From Brenneria rubrifaciens (GTDB lineage Bacteria > Pseudomonadota > Gammaproteobacteria > Enterobacterales > Enterobacteriaceae): a stretch of DNA of 64,000 bases. The position numbers were made by a program, and so were the translations under genes. Each line of letters starts with the position of its first letter. The first letter of the stretch is position 1. Positions 20,480-29,840 of the stretch are shown piece by piece. The stretch is from NCBI RefSeq assembly GCF_005484945.1, contig NZ_CP034035.1, positions 434,001 to 498,000 on the forward strand. The letters are read 5' to 3'. The notes below the pieces were generated by a model. The model ran no database searches and was not told the DNA's origin. It was given only the letters and a program-made list of their open reading frames with translations.

Positions 20480-21178
20480 TTAGGCGACCAGATCGATTAA
20501 CAAGGCGCGTAGGGCTGTTTCAGCCTGTAAGGTCAAGCGGGTTTCTTGCTGAATAAACGCACCGTCACCACAATGCAGCACTTGACGGCCAGACGGTTCC
20601 TGAATACTCATCGAACCATGAATCAACTGAAGGTAAGCCCGATTTCCATGCAATGTAATGGTTTGTTGGTCATTTTTTTGCCATTCTAAATGATGAATCC
20701 ACACTTGTTGGCGGAGTTGCAGGCTGCCTTGTTCCCCCTCTGGCGAGGCCACTAAACAATGGCCGGTTTTGTTCAGCGACAGGCGCTGTAGCGGACTGTT
20801 TTCTCGCGTTGGGCAGGCATCAAGCCACAGTTGCATACGCGTCAGCGGGCTACAACCACTGGTATTATATTCGCTATAGCTGATGTTCGGCTGGGTCGCG
20901 AGCAGTAAAACATCCCCTTCTTTGGCGTGGATATAGCGACCGTTACTGTCGCGGTACTCCGCTTCACCCTGGAGAACGATATTTAAAATATCCACGCGCG
21001 GGTATGTGCGCGGCTGGAATGAAGAGCCTGGCGTCAGCACTTCCTGATTAAGCACGCGCAGTGAAGCATAACCGAGTAACTGAGGATCGAAGTAATGGCC
21101 GAAGGAGAACGTATAACGTGCTTGCAACCAGCCATAGTCCGCCTGACCGCATTGCTCCGCCGCTCTTCTTATGATCAT
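20480..21178 (-). CDS. yhaK: YhaK, pirin-family protein
   Basis: A 232-residue bicupin of the pirin family matching E. coli YhaK, a cytosolic protein responsive to reactive oxygen species. The first cupin carries QPRTYPRVDILNIVLQGEAE and the second holds the C-terminal CGDGAFIQQE strand. The N-terminal GQADYGWLQARYTFSFGHYF is the family hallmark. I use the ATG at 21178; one seven codons upstream is also possible. It is divergent from yhaJ, its usual neighbour. Confidence 0.92.
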   Translation of the reverse strand: MIIRRAAEQCGQADYGWLQARYTFSFGHYFDPQLLGYASLRVLNQEVLTPGSSFQPRTYPRVDILNIVLQGEAEYRDSNGRYIHAKEGDVLLLATQPNISYSEYNTSGCSPLTRMQLWLDACPTRENSPLQRLSLNKTGHCLVASPEGEQGSLQLRQQVWIHHLEWQKNDQQTITLHGNRAYLQLIHGSMSIQEPSGRQVLHCGDGAFIQQETRLTLQAETALRALLIDLVA

Positions 21179-21287
21179 GGTATTGCCCTGAGTAATCATT
21201 TCTTACACAGATAGTAATTAAGTGGACGCTGGATTGTTAGCTAGTTAATCTGGTCGGCATATTCAAAATTCCTGAATGAGTACAAAA

Positions 21288-22184
21288 ATGGCTAAAGAAC
21301 GAGCGTTGACGCTGGAAGCCCTAAGGGTCATGGACGCCATTGATCGCCGGGGAAGCTTTGCGGCGGCGGCGGATGCGTTGGGACGCGTGCCTTCCGCGTT
21401 GAGTTACACCATGCAAAAGCTGGAAGAGGAGTTGGATGTGGTGCTGTTCGACCGTTCCGGGCACCGTACCAAATTCACGAACGTTGGTCGTATGCTGCTG
21501 GAGCGTGGGCGTATTCTACTGGAAGCGGCGGATAAACTCACCACGGATGCGGAAGCATTAGCCCGCGGTTGGGAAACACACCTGACGATTGTGACCGAGG
21601 CATTGATCCCAAGCCAAAGGCTCTTTCCGTTGCTCGATAAATTATCCCAGAAGGCCAATACGCAGGTTTCCATTCTGACCGAAGTACTGGCAGGGGCTTG
21701 GGAGCGTTTGGAACAGGGACGGGCAGATATTGTGATCGCGCCGGATATGCATTTCCGCGCGTCTTCTGAAATTAATACGCGCAAACTTTATACGCTGAAG
21801 AGCGTTTATGTGGCCAACCCGGAGCATCCCATTCATCAGGAGCCGGAACCGCTATCAGATGTTACCCGGGTAAAATACCGTGGAATTGCCGTTGCTGATA
21901 CCGCGCGTGAACGTCCGGTGTTAACCGTACAATTATTGGATAAACAGCAGCGGCTGACGGTAAGTTCTCTGGATGATAAACGCCGTGCTTTGCTGGCAGG
22001 ACTCGGGGTGGCGACCATGCCTTATCCTATGGTTGCTCAGGATATCGCCGAAGGCCGGTTGCGTGTCGTCAGTCCCGAATATTCAATGGAGAGCCAAATT
22101 ATCATGGCCTGGCGGCGAGATAATATGGGCGAGGCGAAATCCTGGTGCTTACGGGAAATTCCAAAGTTGCTTAATCTGGCCTGA
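21288..22184 (+). CDS. yhaJ: YhaJ, LysR-type regulator
   Basis: A 298-residue LysR-type regulator very close to E. coli YhaJ. The helix-turn-helix lies at residues 5-65 (LEALRVMDAIDRRGSFAAAA) and the effector domain follows. In E. coli YhaJ influences aromatic compound responses and, in pathogenic strains, type III secretion; whether that holds here is unknown. The ATG at 21288 matches E. coli; one at 21276 is in frame. Confidence 0.94.
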   Translation: MAKERALTLEALRVMDAIDRRGSFAAAADALGRVPSALSYTMQKLEEELDVVLFDRSGHRTKFTNVGRMLLERGRILLEAADKLTTDAEALARGWETHLTIVTEALIPSQRLFPLLDKLSQKANTQVSILTEVLAGAWERLEQGRADIVIAPDMHFRASSEINTRKLYTLKSVYVANPEHPIHQEPEPLSDVTRVKYRGIAVADTARERPVLTVQLLDKQQRLTVSSLDDKRRALLAGLGVATMPYPMVAQDIAEGRLRVVSPEYSMESQIIMAWRRDNMGEAKSWCLREIPKLLNLA

Positions 22185-22254
22185 GATTCAACCGGCCGCT
22201 GATACCCTGGCGGATAAAAAAAGAGGCCGGGCTTCCCCTTTTGCCTTCCGCCGG

Positions 22255-23244
22255 TTATGCCGCAAATTTTCTGTCACGCTCGTGAGGGCTATGCAGATCC
22301 TGTTCCGGCCCCAGCGAAATCACGCCATGTGGATTGATCGTGCCATGACTTCGGTAATAATGATGGCGGATGTGCGCCATGTTTACCGTATCCGCGACGC
22401 CGGGCATCTGATAGATGTCACGCAAAAAACCAAACAGATTCGGGTAATCACTTAAGCGGTATTTATCGCATTTGAAATGGGTGTGGTAGACCGGATCAAA
22501 CCGTATCAGCGTTGTCCACAGCCGCAAGTCAGTTTCCGTCAGTTGGGAACCTGTCAGATAACGTTGCCGTGCGAGGATAGACTCCAGCCGGGAAAGCGCG
22601 GCAAAGACCTCCGTCGCCGCTTTGTCATACGCCGACTGGCTGGTGGCAAAGCCAGCCTTATAGACGCCGTTGTTCACTTTGTCATAGATCCAACCGTTCA
22701 GTTCGTCAATCTGGGGACGCAGCGCGGCCGGGTAATAATCTCCCGGTTTGGCGCCAGCCTGATCGAAGGCGCTGTTAAACATGCGGATGATGTCGGCAGA
22801 TTCGTTGCTGACGATGGTATGTTGCGCCGTGTCCCATAGCACCGGCACCGTGACCCGACCACTGTAATCCGGCTTGGCATGGAGATAGAGTTGATAGAGG
22901 AACTCGTGCTGATAAAGCGAGTCACCCGTTGTATCCGGGAAATCGATACCAAAGGTCCAGCCATGATCCAGCATCAGGGGATGCACGACGGAAATCGGAA
23001 TCCGTGTTTCCAGTCCTTTCAACTGGCGCATTAACAAAGTGCGGTGCGCCCAGGGGCAGGCCAGTGAAACATACAGGTGATAACGGTCCGACATTGCCTG
23101 AAAGCCGCCATTGCCGGTTATGCCCGGTTGACCGTCCGGGGTAATCCAGTTGCGGAAATGCGATTCTGAACGTTTGAAATGCCCGCCGGTAGATTTTGTT
23201 TCGTACCAGGTATCATGCCAGACGCCGTCAACCAGTTGTCCCAT
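22255..23244 (-). CDS. yqjG: Glutathionyl-hydroquinone reductase YqjG
   Basis: A 329-residue Xi-class glutathione transferase that removes glutathione from glutathionyl-hydroquinones. The catalytic cysteine is Cys63 in SLACPWAHRTLL, the same position as E. coli YqjG, within the thioredoxin-like N domain; the all-helical C domain follows. It lies beside yqjF in the conserved yqj cluster. Confidence 0.95.
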   Translation of the reverse strand: MGQLVDGVWHDTWYETKSTGGHFKRSESHFRNWITPDGQPGITGNGGFQAMSDRYHLYVSLACPWAHRTLLMRQLKGLETRIPISVVHPLMLDHGWTFGIDFPDTTGDSLYQHEFLYQLYLHAKPDYSGRVTVPVLWDTAQHTIVSNESADIIRMFNSAFDQAGAKPGDYYPAALRPQIDELNGWIYDKVNNGVYKAGFATSQSAYDKAATEVFAALSRLESILARQRYLTGSQLTETDLRLWTTLIRFDPVYHTHFKCDKYRLSDYPNLFGFLRDIYQMPGVADTVNMAHIRHHYYRSHGTINPHGVISLGPEQDLHSPHERDRKFAA

Positions 23245-23346
23245 AAATCCTCCCGCTAATCGAATCGTGGCAAAACGACGACAAGTTTTACCTTTGCCGT
23301 CGTTTATAGGGATATTAAGTGTAGTACAGTCAGGGAATCCCTTGTC

Positions 23347-23742
23347 TTACCACTTTTTATTCAGAATACGATCGAGGCTGTATGCGCCCGGTCCGGTTAC
23401 CGCCAGCAAAATATAGCCGCCTGTGATGGTCAGGTTTTTCATGAACATCAACTGGTTCATGCCCTCGGCAAAGTTGGTGTGGAAAATCAGCGCGGTCAGT
23501 ATCGTAAAGCCTGCGGTGAACAGCGCAACGGTGCGGGTCAGCAGACCAAACAACACGGCCAGACCACCACCCAGTTCCAACAGAATGGTCAGCGGCAGCA
23601 GGGAAGTTGGAACCCCCATTGCCTGCATGTATTGTTGGGTTCCTGCGTAGCCATCGCCCAATTTGCCATATCCTGCAAAGATGAACAGAATCGGCATTAA
23701 AATACGTGCAATCAGCAGTGCGGTACTTTCTAAATTTTTCAT
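23347..23742 (-). CDS. yqjF: YqjF, DoxX-family membrane protein
   Basis: A 131-residue DoxX-like inner membrane protein with four hydrophobic helices, including ARILMPILFIFAGYGKL and a C-terminal GPGAYSLDRILNKKW nearly identical to E. coli YqjF. GGAGAC precedes two adjacent ATG codons; I use the second, at 23742. Function unclear, possibly redox related given the neighbour yqjG. Confidence 0.92.
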   Translation of the reverse strand: MKNLESTALLIARILMPILFIFAGYGKLGDGYAGTQQYMQAMGVPTSLLPLTILLELGGGLAVLFGLLTRTVALFTAGFTILTALIFHTNFAEGMNQLMFMKNLTITGGYILLAVTGPGAYSLDRILNKKW

Positions 23743-24034
23743 CATGTCTCCAATCAATCTTTGTATAAGGTTTTCTGACCCGCTGTGTTCTGGTGACAGG
23801 CTTGACGCCACTATCTGCCTTGTCATCAACTTATGGGCAGATAATATAGAGGCGCCGCATGGCGTGCCAGTAAGTATAATTGTTGGTTTAATTCAGAAAA
23901 ATTGATGTTCTTTTGGGCGGGTAATGTTGGCTGCCAACCGCGTTTTCTCCGCTATCGTGAGAGAAAATTCCTTGTGACGATGGGGTGCGGAAAGCCTATC
24001 CAGGCGTGCGCGGATAGGTTGAGAGGGATGAGAA

Positions 24035-24319
24035 TCAACGGTGAGAAAAGGTTTTACGAAGAAGTTTTGCGGTGCCCCACAGTCCGATGGCCCGTCTGCC
24101 CCAACGAATAAAACGGAGTGGGTGCCGAGCGCCATACAGTGCGATGAGGCTGGAACCCACGATCCAATATTTACGCCACTGCACCAGATTCTGCCAGTAA
24201 CGATCGTAACGCGCGGTTGAAGCCAGCCACTCACTTTTTCTGGCGGATAGATCCAGCCGCTGTTGCTGTATTGTGCGCAGCAGTTGCGCCTTTTCTCGGT
24301 TGCGTTGCTGTTGACTCAT
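24035..24319 (-). CDS. yqjK: YqjK family protein
   Basis: A 94-residue basic protein matching the YqjK family, with an N-terminal charged helix (REKAQLLRTIQQQRLDLSAR) and one weak membrane helix around residues 50-65. Its start overlaps the yqjE stop by four bases (ATGA), so the yqjD-yqjE-yqjK genes are translationally coupled. Confidence 0.85.
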   Translation of the reverse strand: MSQQQRNREKAQLLRTIQQQRLDLSARKSEWLASTARYDRYWQNLVQWRKYWIVGSSLIALYGARHPLRFIRWGRRAIGLWGTAKLLRKTFSHR

Positions 24320-24711
24320 TTCGATTCGTCCTCCAGCAAGTCGCGGTCTGTTTTCAACTCCTTACGGGTGGCCTTGAGCAGCGTGGATTGACGGACTTTC
24401 ACCAGTGTCCAGATACCGATAATCAGCGCTAATCCAAGCAGTATGGCGGTAATACATCCCAGAGCAAACAGACGATTTTGGGGCTCAATCCCCAAAATGA
24501 TCGACGCAATCAACGTCATTAAACCAAAGGTGGCAAAAAGCAGCGTTAGCCCAGCCATCATCAGTAATTGGATAAGATTGGTTTTTTCTTCTTCCAGTTC
24601 AATGACAGCCAGGCGGACTCGTGTTTCCACCATACTGACAAGGATGGAGATAATGCGTTGGGCAGACGCGATGGCCCCGCTTGCGGGGCCTTGCCGTTTT
24701 TTATCAGTCAT
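24316..24711 (-). CDS. yqjE: YqjE, phage holin superfamily III-like membrane protein
   Basis: A 131-residue inner membrane protein with two helices (about residues 50-70 and 80-105) matching E. coli YqjE. It starts 13 bases after yqjD. Members of this operon are associated with stationary-phase membranes; the reaction or partner is unknown. Confidence 0.9.
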   Translation of the reverse strand: MTDKKRQGPASGAIASAQRIISILVSMVETRVRLAVIELEEEKTNLIQLLMMAGLTLLFATFGLMTLIASIILGIEPQNRLFALGCITAILLGLALIIGIWTLVKVRQSTLLKATRKELKTDRDLLEDESK

Positions 24712-24724
24712 AGTTTCAGGTTAA

Positions 24725-25030
24725 TTAACGGCGTGAGAGAAGAACACCAAGCACAACACCCACTGCTGCGCCGATACCAACGCCTGTCCACGGATTTTCA
24801 CGAACATAATCATCGGCATATCCCACGGCTTCACGAGTCTGGCTGGCAATGCGTTCGCCAGTATCGCTCAGGCGGGACCGGGTTTCTTTCAAGGCTGTTT
24901 CTGCTTTGCTGCGCAGTTTGTCCAATTCTGCTTTGGATTTATCGCTGGAGGAGCTTAATACTTCTTCTAGCGTGTCCGCCAACGATTTTAATTCAGCGCG
25001 TAAAAACTCAGAATTTTGATCTTTAGCCAT
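24725..25030 (-). CDS. yqjD: YqjD/ElaB family ribosome-associated membrane protein
   Basis: A 101-residue protein with a long charged amphipathic N-terminal region and a glycine-rich C-terminal membrane helix (GVGIGAAVGVVLGVLLSRR). In E. coli YqjD binds stationary-phase ribosomes and tethers them to the inner membrane. Motif YVRENPWTGVGIGAA is diagnostic for the family. Confidence 0.92.
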   Translation of the reverse strand: MAKDQNSEFLRAELKSLADTLEEVLSSSSDKSKAELDKLRSKAETALKETRSRLSDTGERIASQTREAVGYADDYVRENPWTGVGIGAAVGVVLGVLLSRR

Positions 25031-25222
25031 ATTAAATAACCCTTAATATTTTAAACCGGAGTATTAACTATAGCTGAAGTTTTGATTTGTGCTTGTAAAA
25101 CGTGACAGGGATAATTCTGATAACGTATTGTAAATTTTACTGATTTATGCTGTGGTTATAAAATGGACGATAGCGATGCCGCAAAAAAATCATACGCTCA
25201 GACCAAAACAAAACCGCGAAGA

Positions 25223-25591
25223 TTATTTCCCTTGCAGTCCGCGCAATTCTCGTTCTGCCTCCGCCAGTTTTTTCTCTCGCTTCAGGATTTTTTCGGCGTC
25301 GCCTTTTTGCCTGCTTTGGTTCAGCTCATGCTGTCGTTCAGCCACTTCTTGTTGCTGCTCGGCGATTTTTTCCCGCCGCTCGGCGGCTAAACCTTCATCG
25401 GTGCAATGGGCTTTAACGCCAGCCAGCGCTTGTTCCAGCCCGGCGATGCGTTGGGCGTTTCCATGTTGGCGGGCGTTGTCGATCTGACGCTGGATCGCCT
25501 GCTCTTTTTGCAAACACCTCCCTGGAATGGTTTCCGCATGCGCCAGCGACATGCCGAAAAATAGGGTGAGACTCAGTGCACGTATTTTCAA
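25223..25591 (-). CDS. yqjC: YqjC, DUF1090 periplasmic protein
   Basis: A 122-residue secreted DUF1090 protein, the same length as E. coli YqjC. It starts with TTG at 25591 (giving KIRALSLTLFFGMSLAHA as signal peptide) with TAAGGA just upstream; no ATG yields a signal peptide. The mature part is a charged coiled coil with cysteines at CLQKEQ and AHCTDEG. It follows mzrA by four bases. Confidence 0.85.
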   Translation of the reverse strand: MKIRALSLTLFFGMSLAHAETIPGRCLQKEQAIQRQIDNARQHGNAQRIAGLEQALAGVKAHCTDEGLAAERREKIAEQQQEVAERQHELNQSRQKGDAEKILKREKKLAEAERELRGLQGK

Positions 25592-25595
25592 ATCC

Positions 25596-26036
25596 TTACC
25601 CCAGTTTTGATTGTTTCTGCGTGAGCTTTTGCTGCCAGAATGGTGTGGATTTAACCTCTTGCAACGTGGTGATGTTTGCCTTGGGCAGCGACAGGCGTAA
25701 TACATCTCTGGCGGCGATGCTCTGTTCTGGAGAGGCGAGTCGGACAACCAGGCTATCCTGTCCAGGCGTGATACTTTTTATGGCGATGCCGCGTTCATTG
25801 AGTTGTTGATAAATATAGAATCCGTCCGGCAACGCAGCCCCCTGATAAAGCGGCTTGATATGCAGCATGGTATCGTTCTGATAACGGCACGGGGACTGGG
25901 TGAGCGCGAGAATCGGCAACATGACTAACAGCAGCAGGCGCCCGAGGCTACCCCAGCCGCCTGCTTTCGGACCGTCACTTTGTGATGTTGAAAAACGTTT
26001 CTGCGTTTTTTTATGGGACAACCAGCGGATCGGCAT
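25596..26036 (-). CDS. mzrA: MzrA, EnvZ/OmpR modulator
   Basis: A 146-residue single-pass inner membrane protein of the MzrA family, which in E. coli contacts EnvZ and links CpxA and EnvZ signalling. One membrane helix (about residues 32-47, LGRLLLLVMLPILALTQS) precedes the periplasmic domain with GFYIYQQLNERGI. The N-terminal cytoplasmic part is about 20 residues longer than in E. coli. It is two bases downstream of yqjA. Confidence 0.88.
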   Translation of the reverse strand: MPIRWLSHKKTQKRFSTSQSDGPKAGGWGSLGRLLLLVMLPILALTQSPCRYQNDTMLHIKPLYQGAALPDGFYIYQQLNERGIAIKSITPGQDSLVVRLASPEQSIAARDVLRLSLPKANITTLQEVKSTPFWQQKLTQKQSKLG

Positions 26037-26038
26037 GG

Positions 26039-26713
26039 TTAATTTCCTTTTTCTGCATTTGCATTACGTTTTTTACGCCAAAGTACAAATAACGAGCCAA
26101 ACAGACCGATAAACAGCAGCGCTAATGGCAGCATCATAAGGAAAAGCATCAGCTCGTCTTCGTATTTCAGAAATACGGGGGTCTTTCCCAAAGCAAAACC
26201 CAGTGAAACCAGAATCAATACCCATAGCAACGCGCTCATCCAATTAAAAAACTGGAAACGGGCATTGTTCAAGCCCGATAAGCCGGCGATGGTTGGCAAC
26301 AATGTACGCACAAATGCCAGAAAACGTCCTATCAGCAAGGCGGAAAGGCCATGACGGTGGAAAAGCTGATGCGCACGCTGATGATAGTGTGCCGGCAAGT
26401 GTGATAACCAGCTTTGCACTATTCGTGTGTTGCCCAGCCATTTACCTTGAATATAGCTGACCCAGCATCCCAGACTGGCGGCGGTCGTCAATAATACGAT
26501 GGTAAAGGGGAAATTCATGGTGCCTTTGGCTACCAGAACCCCCACCAGAATGAGCAGGCTATCACCGGGTAAGAAGGCTGCGGGTAAAAGACCATTTTCT
26601 AAAAAAATAATTAAAAACAACAAGATGTAGATGGTCCAGACAAGTTTGGGATCGGCCAGGATATCGAAATCCTGATGCCAGAGCGCGTTCAACAATTCTT
26701 TAATAATATCCAT
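26039..26713 (-). CDS. yqjA: YqjA, DedA-family membrane protein
   Basis: A 224-residue DedA/VTT-domain protein, matching E. coli YqjA, a proton-dependent transporter-like protein needed at alkaline pH and for membrane homeostasis. Conserved features are the acidic [13 protein letters not shown] segment and [16 protein letters not shown]. It heads the yqjA-mzrA-yqjC group. Confidence 0.94.
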   Translation of the reverse strand: MDIIKELLNALWHQDFDILADPKLVWTIYILLFLIIFLENGLLPAAFLPGDSLLILVGVLVAKGTMNFPFTIVLLTTAASLGCWVSYIQGKWLGNTRIVQSWLSHLPAHYHQRAHQLFHRHGLSALLIGRFLAFVRTLLPTIAGLSGLNNARFQFFNWMSALLWVLILVSLGFALGKTPVFLKYEDELMLFLMMLPLALLFIGLFGSLFVLWRKKRNANAEKGN

Positions 26714-26819
26714 CCGGTATCCTAATACTGCGGCATTTCATTAAACCCAGATCTATGAGAAGCGTCCGTTCATGATTAAGTGTGGATAAGGTTCACCAGG
26801 TGGTACATTCCAACACATT

Positions 26820-27080
26820 GTTATGATAATGATACCCGTTATATTTCAGGTTGCAGGTTTGTTGGCTGCTCTCAATTATACGCGGTCCTTCCCTGGGCCT
26901 CACCCTTTCAATACCGTTGCAAGCCGCGTCAAATCCGCTCCCGGCGGATTTGTCACCCGAATCCTTACTGGGCGGGTGCGGGGCCTGATTTCTTTCTGTG
27001 TTCGCGTCATCTGAATCGCGGGCGAAGCTCTCCGTTAACGAATTGTCCTTCGTTAGGGGTTTTGCACTCGAAGCCAAGAA
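26820..27080. repeat. Probable intergenic repeat element
   Basis: The 562-base gap 26714-27275 contains no convincing gene. The stretch starting ATACCCGTTATATTTCAGG and the following GC-rich part (TCCGCTCCCGGCGGA palindrome near 26933-26949, then GAATTGTCCTTCGTTAGGGG) look like families of dispersed intergenic repeats of soft-rot and related enterobacteria. That recognition is from memory; I saw no second copy in this window. Confidence 0.4.
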
Positions 27081-27275
27081 TTAAGCGTAAGAAAAGCGCT
27101 CTAACTGTAACAAAATAGGTGTGGTTGAGACAGAGAAATATCACAGTAACTTGAGGAATTCAGGCGGTTTGAAGGAGAATTATTGCTGTTTTCGCCCCAT
27201 TTTACACTCACTGACAGAAATCGACGCTTTTTGACTTTTTCCCGTTCATCGCGGCGGGAAATAACGGGAAAAACG

Positions 27276-28052
27276 CTACAGTTTGCGGATATCCATCTGT
27301 TCCAGATGGACGACCGGATTTTCGGCAAACATATAGCGATCTACATTAAATTCAAAGTCATCCGTGGTGGCGCGGAACAGCATTTGTTTTGTATTTTCAA
27401 GATGTTGCCACATAGCCAGCTTGGTGGCATAAGGGTCTTTGCGAATCAGCGACTTGAGAATTTGATCGTGTTCGTCGCACCAGCCTTCAATCGATTTATC
27501 GTCGATATGTTCGTGCAGCTTACGCCAGTAGGGGTTGTGGATGCGTTGACTCCACATTTTTTCGACGATGGTCGCCATGGCAGAGTTTTGCGTGGCCAGC
27601 GCGAGCTGTACGTGGAATTTCAGATCCCATTGTGAATCACGGAGGTGATTTTCCTTTCGGGCATGCTCCTGAATTTCCATCAACCGCACAATATCTTGCC
27701 GGGTAACCTGCGTTGCCGCGAATTCGGCGATATTGCTTTCAATCAGTTGGCGGGCCTGAAGCAGTTCGAACGGGCCGGCGGCGGCAAATTCGATATCTTC
27801 GTTATGAGGCAGCCGATTTTTCTGCTGGTTGGAAATGACATGAATGCCCGACCCCTTACGCACGTCAACATATCCTTCGACCTCCAGCATGATGATCGCT
27901 TCACGAACGACGGTACGGCTGACATTCATTTCTTCTGAAATATAGCGTTCCGCCGGCAATTTTCCGCCAACCTGATAAATACCGCTTTCAATACGCTGGG
28001 TTAATTCCGCGGCCAGCTGCCGGTATAAACGTCGGGGTTCTGTGAATTCCAT
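27276..28052 (-). CDS. exuR: ExuR hexuronate regulon repressor
   Basis: A 258-residue GntR/FadR-type repressor with the E. coli ExuR length. The winged helix is at residues 8-75 ([20 protein letters not shown]), followed by the all-helical ligand domain. ExuR represses galacturonate/glucuronate catabolic genes and is released by hexuronates. It is divergent from uxaC across a 257-base gap with a probable operator. The transporter gene exuT that sits here in E. coli is absent. Confidence 0.95.
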   Translation of the reverse strand: MEFTEPRRLYRQLAAELTQRIESGIYQVGGKLPAERYISEEMNVSRTVVREAIIMLEVEGYVDVRKGSGIHVISNQQKNRLPHNEDIEFAAAGPFELLQARQLIESNIAEFAATQVTRQDIVRLMEIQEHARKENHLRDSQWDLKFHVQLALATQNSAMATIVEKMWSQRIHNPYWRKLHEHIDDKSIEGWCDEHDQILKSLIRKDPYATKLAMWQHLENTKQMLFRATTDDFEFNVDRYMFAENPVVHLEQMDIRKL

Positions 28053-28100
28053 GATATTTGCTCGTAGAGAGATGCGGGGCTGTGCGCGACGTCAGGGCCA

Positions 28101-28146
28101 AAGTGGTATCTTGTTACTCTCTGAGTAACGACTTGTTATACCACTT
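28101..28146. promoter_or_regulatory. Candidate ExuR operator, nested inverted repeats
   Basis: AAGTGGTAT (28101-28109) is inverted as ATACCACTT (28138-28146), and inside lies a second pair GTTACTC (28113-28119)/GAGTAAC (28123-28129). TTGTTATACCA (28133-28143) is one base from TTGGTATACCA, the core of the ExuR/UxuR consensus. The site lies between exuR and uxaC. Confidence 0.6.
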
Positions 28147-28309
28147 AATCTTAACTGCAATCAGCGCCATTGTCACAATATCGTACCGCTAATTAAGGTT
28201 TTTGCGATCGTAGCCTCACTAATCGGGAGGGAGAGAGAAGATAATTGGTGTGACATCTTTAGGCGATCACGCCATATGGCGCACAAGCGACACGGTAAGG
28301 AACAATAAC

Positions 28310-29719
28310 ATGCCCCAGTTTCTCAGTGAGGATTTTCTGTTGAACAGTGAGTTTGCCCGTCGGTTGTATCACGAATATGCCGCCGATCGGCCGATATTTG
28401 ACTACCATTGCCATTTGCCACCAGAACAGATCGCGGAAAACTACCGGTTTAAAAATTTGTATGATATCTGGCTGAAAGGCGATCACTACAAGTGGCGTGC
28501 AATGCGCGCCAATGGGGTGGCGGAGCGTTTCTGCACAGGGAATGCCAGCGATTGGGAAAAGTTTGAAGCTTGGGCGGCAACGGTTCCCCACACTATCGGT
28601 AATCCGCTGTATCACTGGACTCATCTGGAATTGCGACGCCCGTTCGGGATTACAGGCACGTTGCTGTCGCCGTCTACGGCAAAGGATATTTGGGATCGCT
28701 GTAACGCGATGCTGGAACGTGATGAATTCACGGCGCGCGGCATTATGCGGCAGATGAAGGTGAAAATGGCGGGAACCACCGACGATCCGATTGACGATCT
28801 GCGTCATCACCAGGCCATCGCGCAGGATAGCGGTTTCAATATCAAGGTGTTGCCGAGCTGGCGCCCGGACAAGGCGTTCAACATCGAACAGGCGGCCTTC
28901 AACGACTATATGGCGAAACTGGGTGAGGCGTCCGATACCGATATTCGCCGTTTCAGCGATCTGCAAGCGGCGCTGGTCAAACGTCTGGATCACTTCGCGG
29001 CCCACGGCTGTAAAGTCTCCGATCACGCGCTGGATGTGGTGCTTTTCGCCGATGCGGACGACGCCGCGCTGGATAGCATTCTGGCTCGGCGGCTGTCCGG
29101 GGAAGTGCTGAATGAACACGAAGTCGCACAGTTCAAAACGGCGGTGCTGGTATGGCTGGGAACGGAATATGCGCGTCGCGGTTGGGTCCAGCAGTATCAC
29201 ATTGGGGCGCTGCGCAATAACAACCTGCGTCAGTTTAAACTGCTGGGGCCGGATGTGGGTTTTGATTCCATCAACGATCGGCCGCTGGCGCAGGCGCTTT
29301 CCAGCCTGCTCAGCAAACAGAATGAAGAAAATCTGTTGCCGAAAACCATCTTGTACTGCCTGAATCCGCGTGATAACGAAGTGATCGGCACCATGATTGG
29401 CAACTTCCAGGGCGGAGGCATGCCGGGAAAAATGCAGTTCGGTTCCGGCTGGTGGTTCAACGATCAAAAGGACGGCATGCAACGTCAACTCACTCAGCTT
29501 GCGCAGCTTGGCCTGCTGAGCACTTTCGTCGGGATGCTCACCGATAGCCGCAGCTTCCTGTCCTACACCCGCCATGAGTATTTCCGCCGCATCCTGTGCC
29601 AGATGATTGGCCGCTGGGTGGAAGAGGGTGAAGCGCCGGCCGATCTGCCGTTGCTGGGCGAAATGGTGAAAAATATCTGTTTCGATAACGCCAAAAACTA
29701 TTTTGCCATTGAGCTGTAA
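28310..29719 (+). CDS. uxaC: Uronate isomerase UxaC
   Basis: A 469-residue amidohydrolase-fold isomerase converting galacturonate to tagaturonate and glucuronate to fructuronate. The metal ligands of [15 protein letters not shown] are near residues 25-30 and the C-terminal [13 protein letters not shown] segment is conserved. The ATG at 28310 follows AAGGAAC and fits the family length. It stands alone: uxaA and uxaB do not follow, so the later pathway steps must be encoded elsewhere. Confidence 0.96.
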   Translation: MPQFLSEDFLLNSEFARRLYHEYAADRPIFDYHCHLPPEQIAENYRFKNLYDIWLKGDHYKWRAMRANGVAERFCTGNASDWEKFEAWAATVPHTIGNPLYHWTHLELRRPFGITGTLLSPSTAKDIWDRCNAMLERDEFTARGIMRQMKVKMAGTTDDPIDDLRHHQAIAQDSGFNIKVLPSWRPDKAFNIEQAAFNDYMAKLGEASDTDIRRFSDLQAALVKRLDHFAAHGCKVSDHALDVVLFADADDAALDSILARRLSGEVLNEHEVAQFKTAVLVWLGTEYARRGWVQQYHIGALRNNNLRQFKLLGPDVGFDSINDRPLAQALSSLLSKQNEENLLPKTILYCLNPRDNEVIGTMIGNFQGGGMPGKMQFGSGWWFNDQKDGMQRQLTQLAQLGLLSTFVGMLTDSRSFLSYTRHEYFRRILCQMIGRWVEEGEAPADLPLLGEMVKNICFDNAKNYFAIEL

Positions 29720-29807
29720 CCTTGTTGTGAGTCGCCTCGCTGGGTGGCTTGCCGTCTCGATGATGTTGAGCAAGTAAAGCGTGAAATCCGCTGTTGGCAG
29801 TGAGTAT

Positions 29808-29834
29808 GAGGGATAGCGCATCAGGCTATCCCTC
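29808..29834. terminator. Hairpin between uxaC and the sstT remnant
   Basis: GAGGGATAG (29808-29816) pairs perfectly with CTATCCCTC (29826-29834). There is no clear T-tract, so termination is plausible but not certain. Confidence 0.5.
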
Positions 29835-29840
29835 AAGCCG

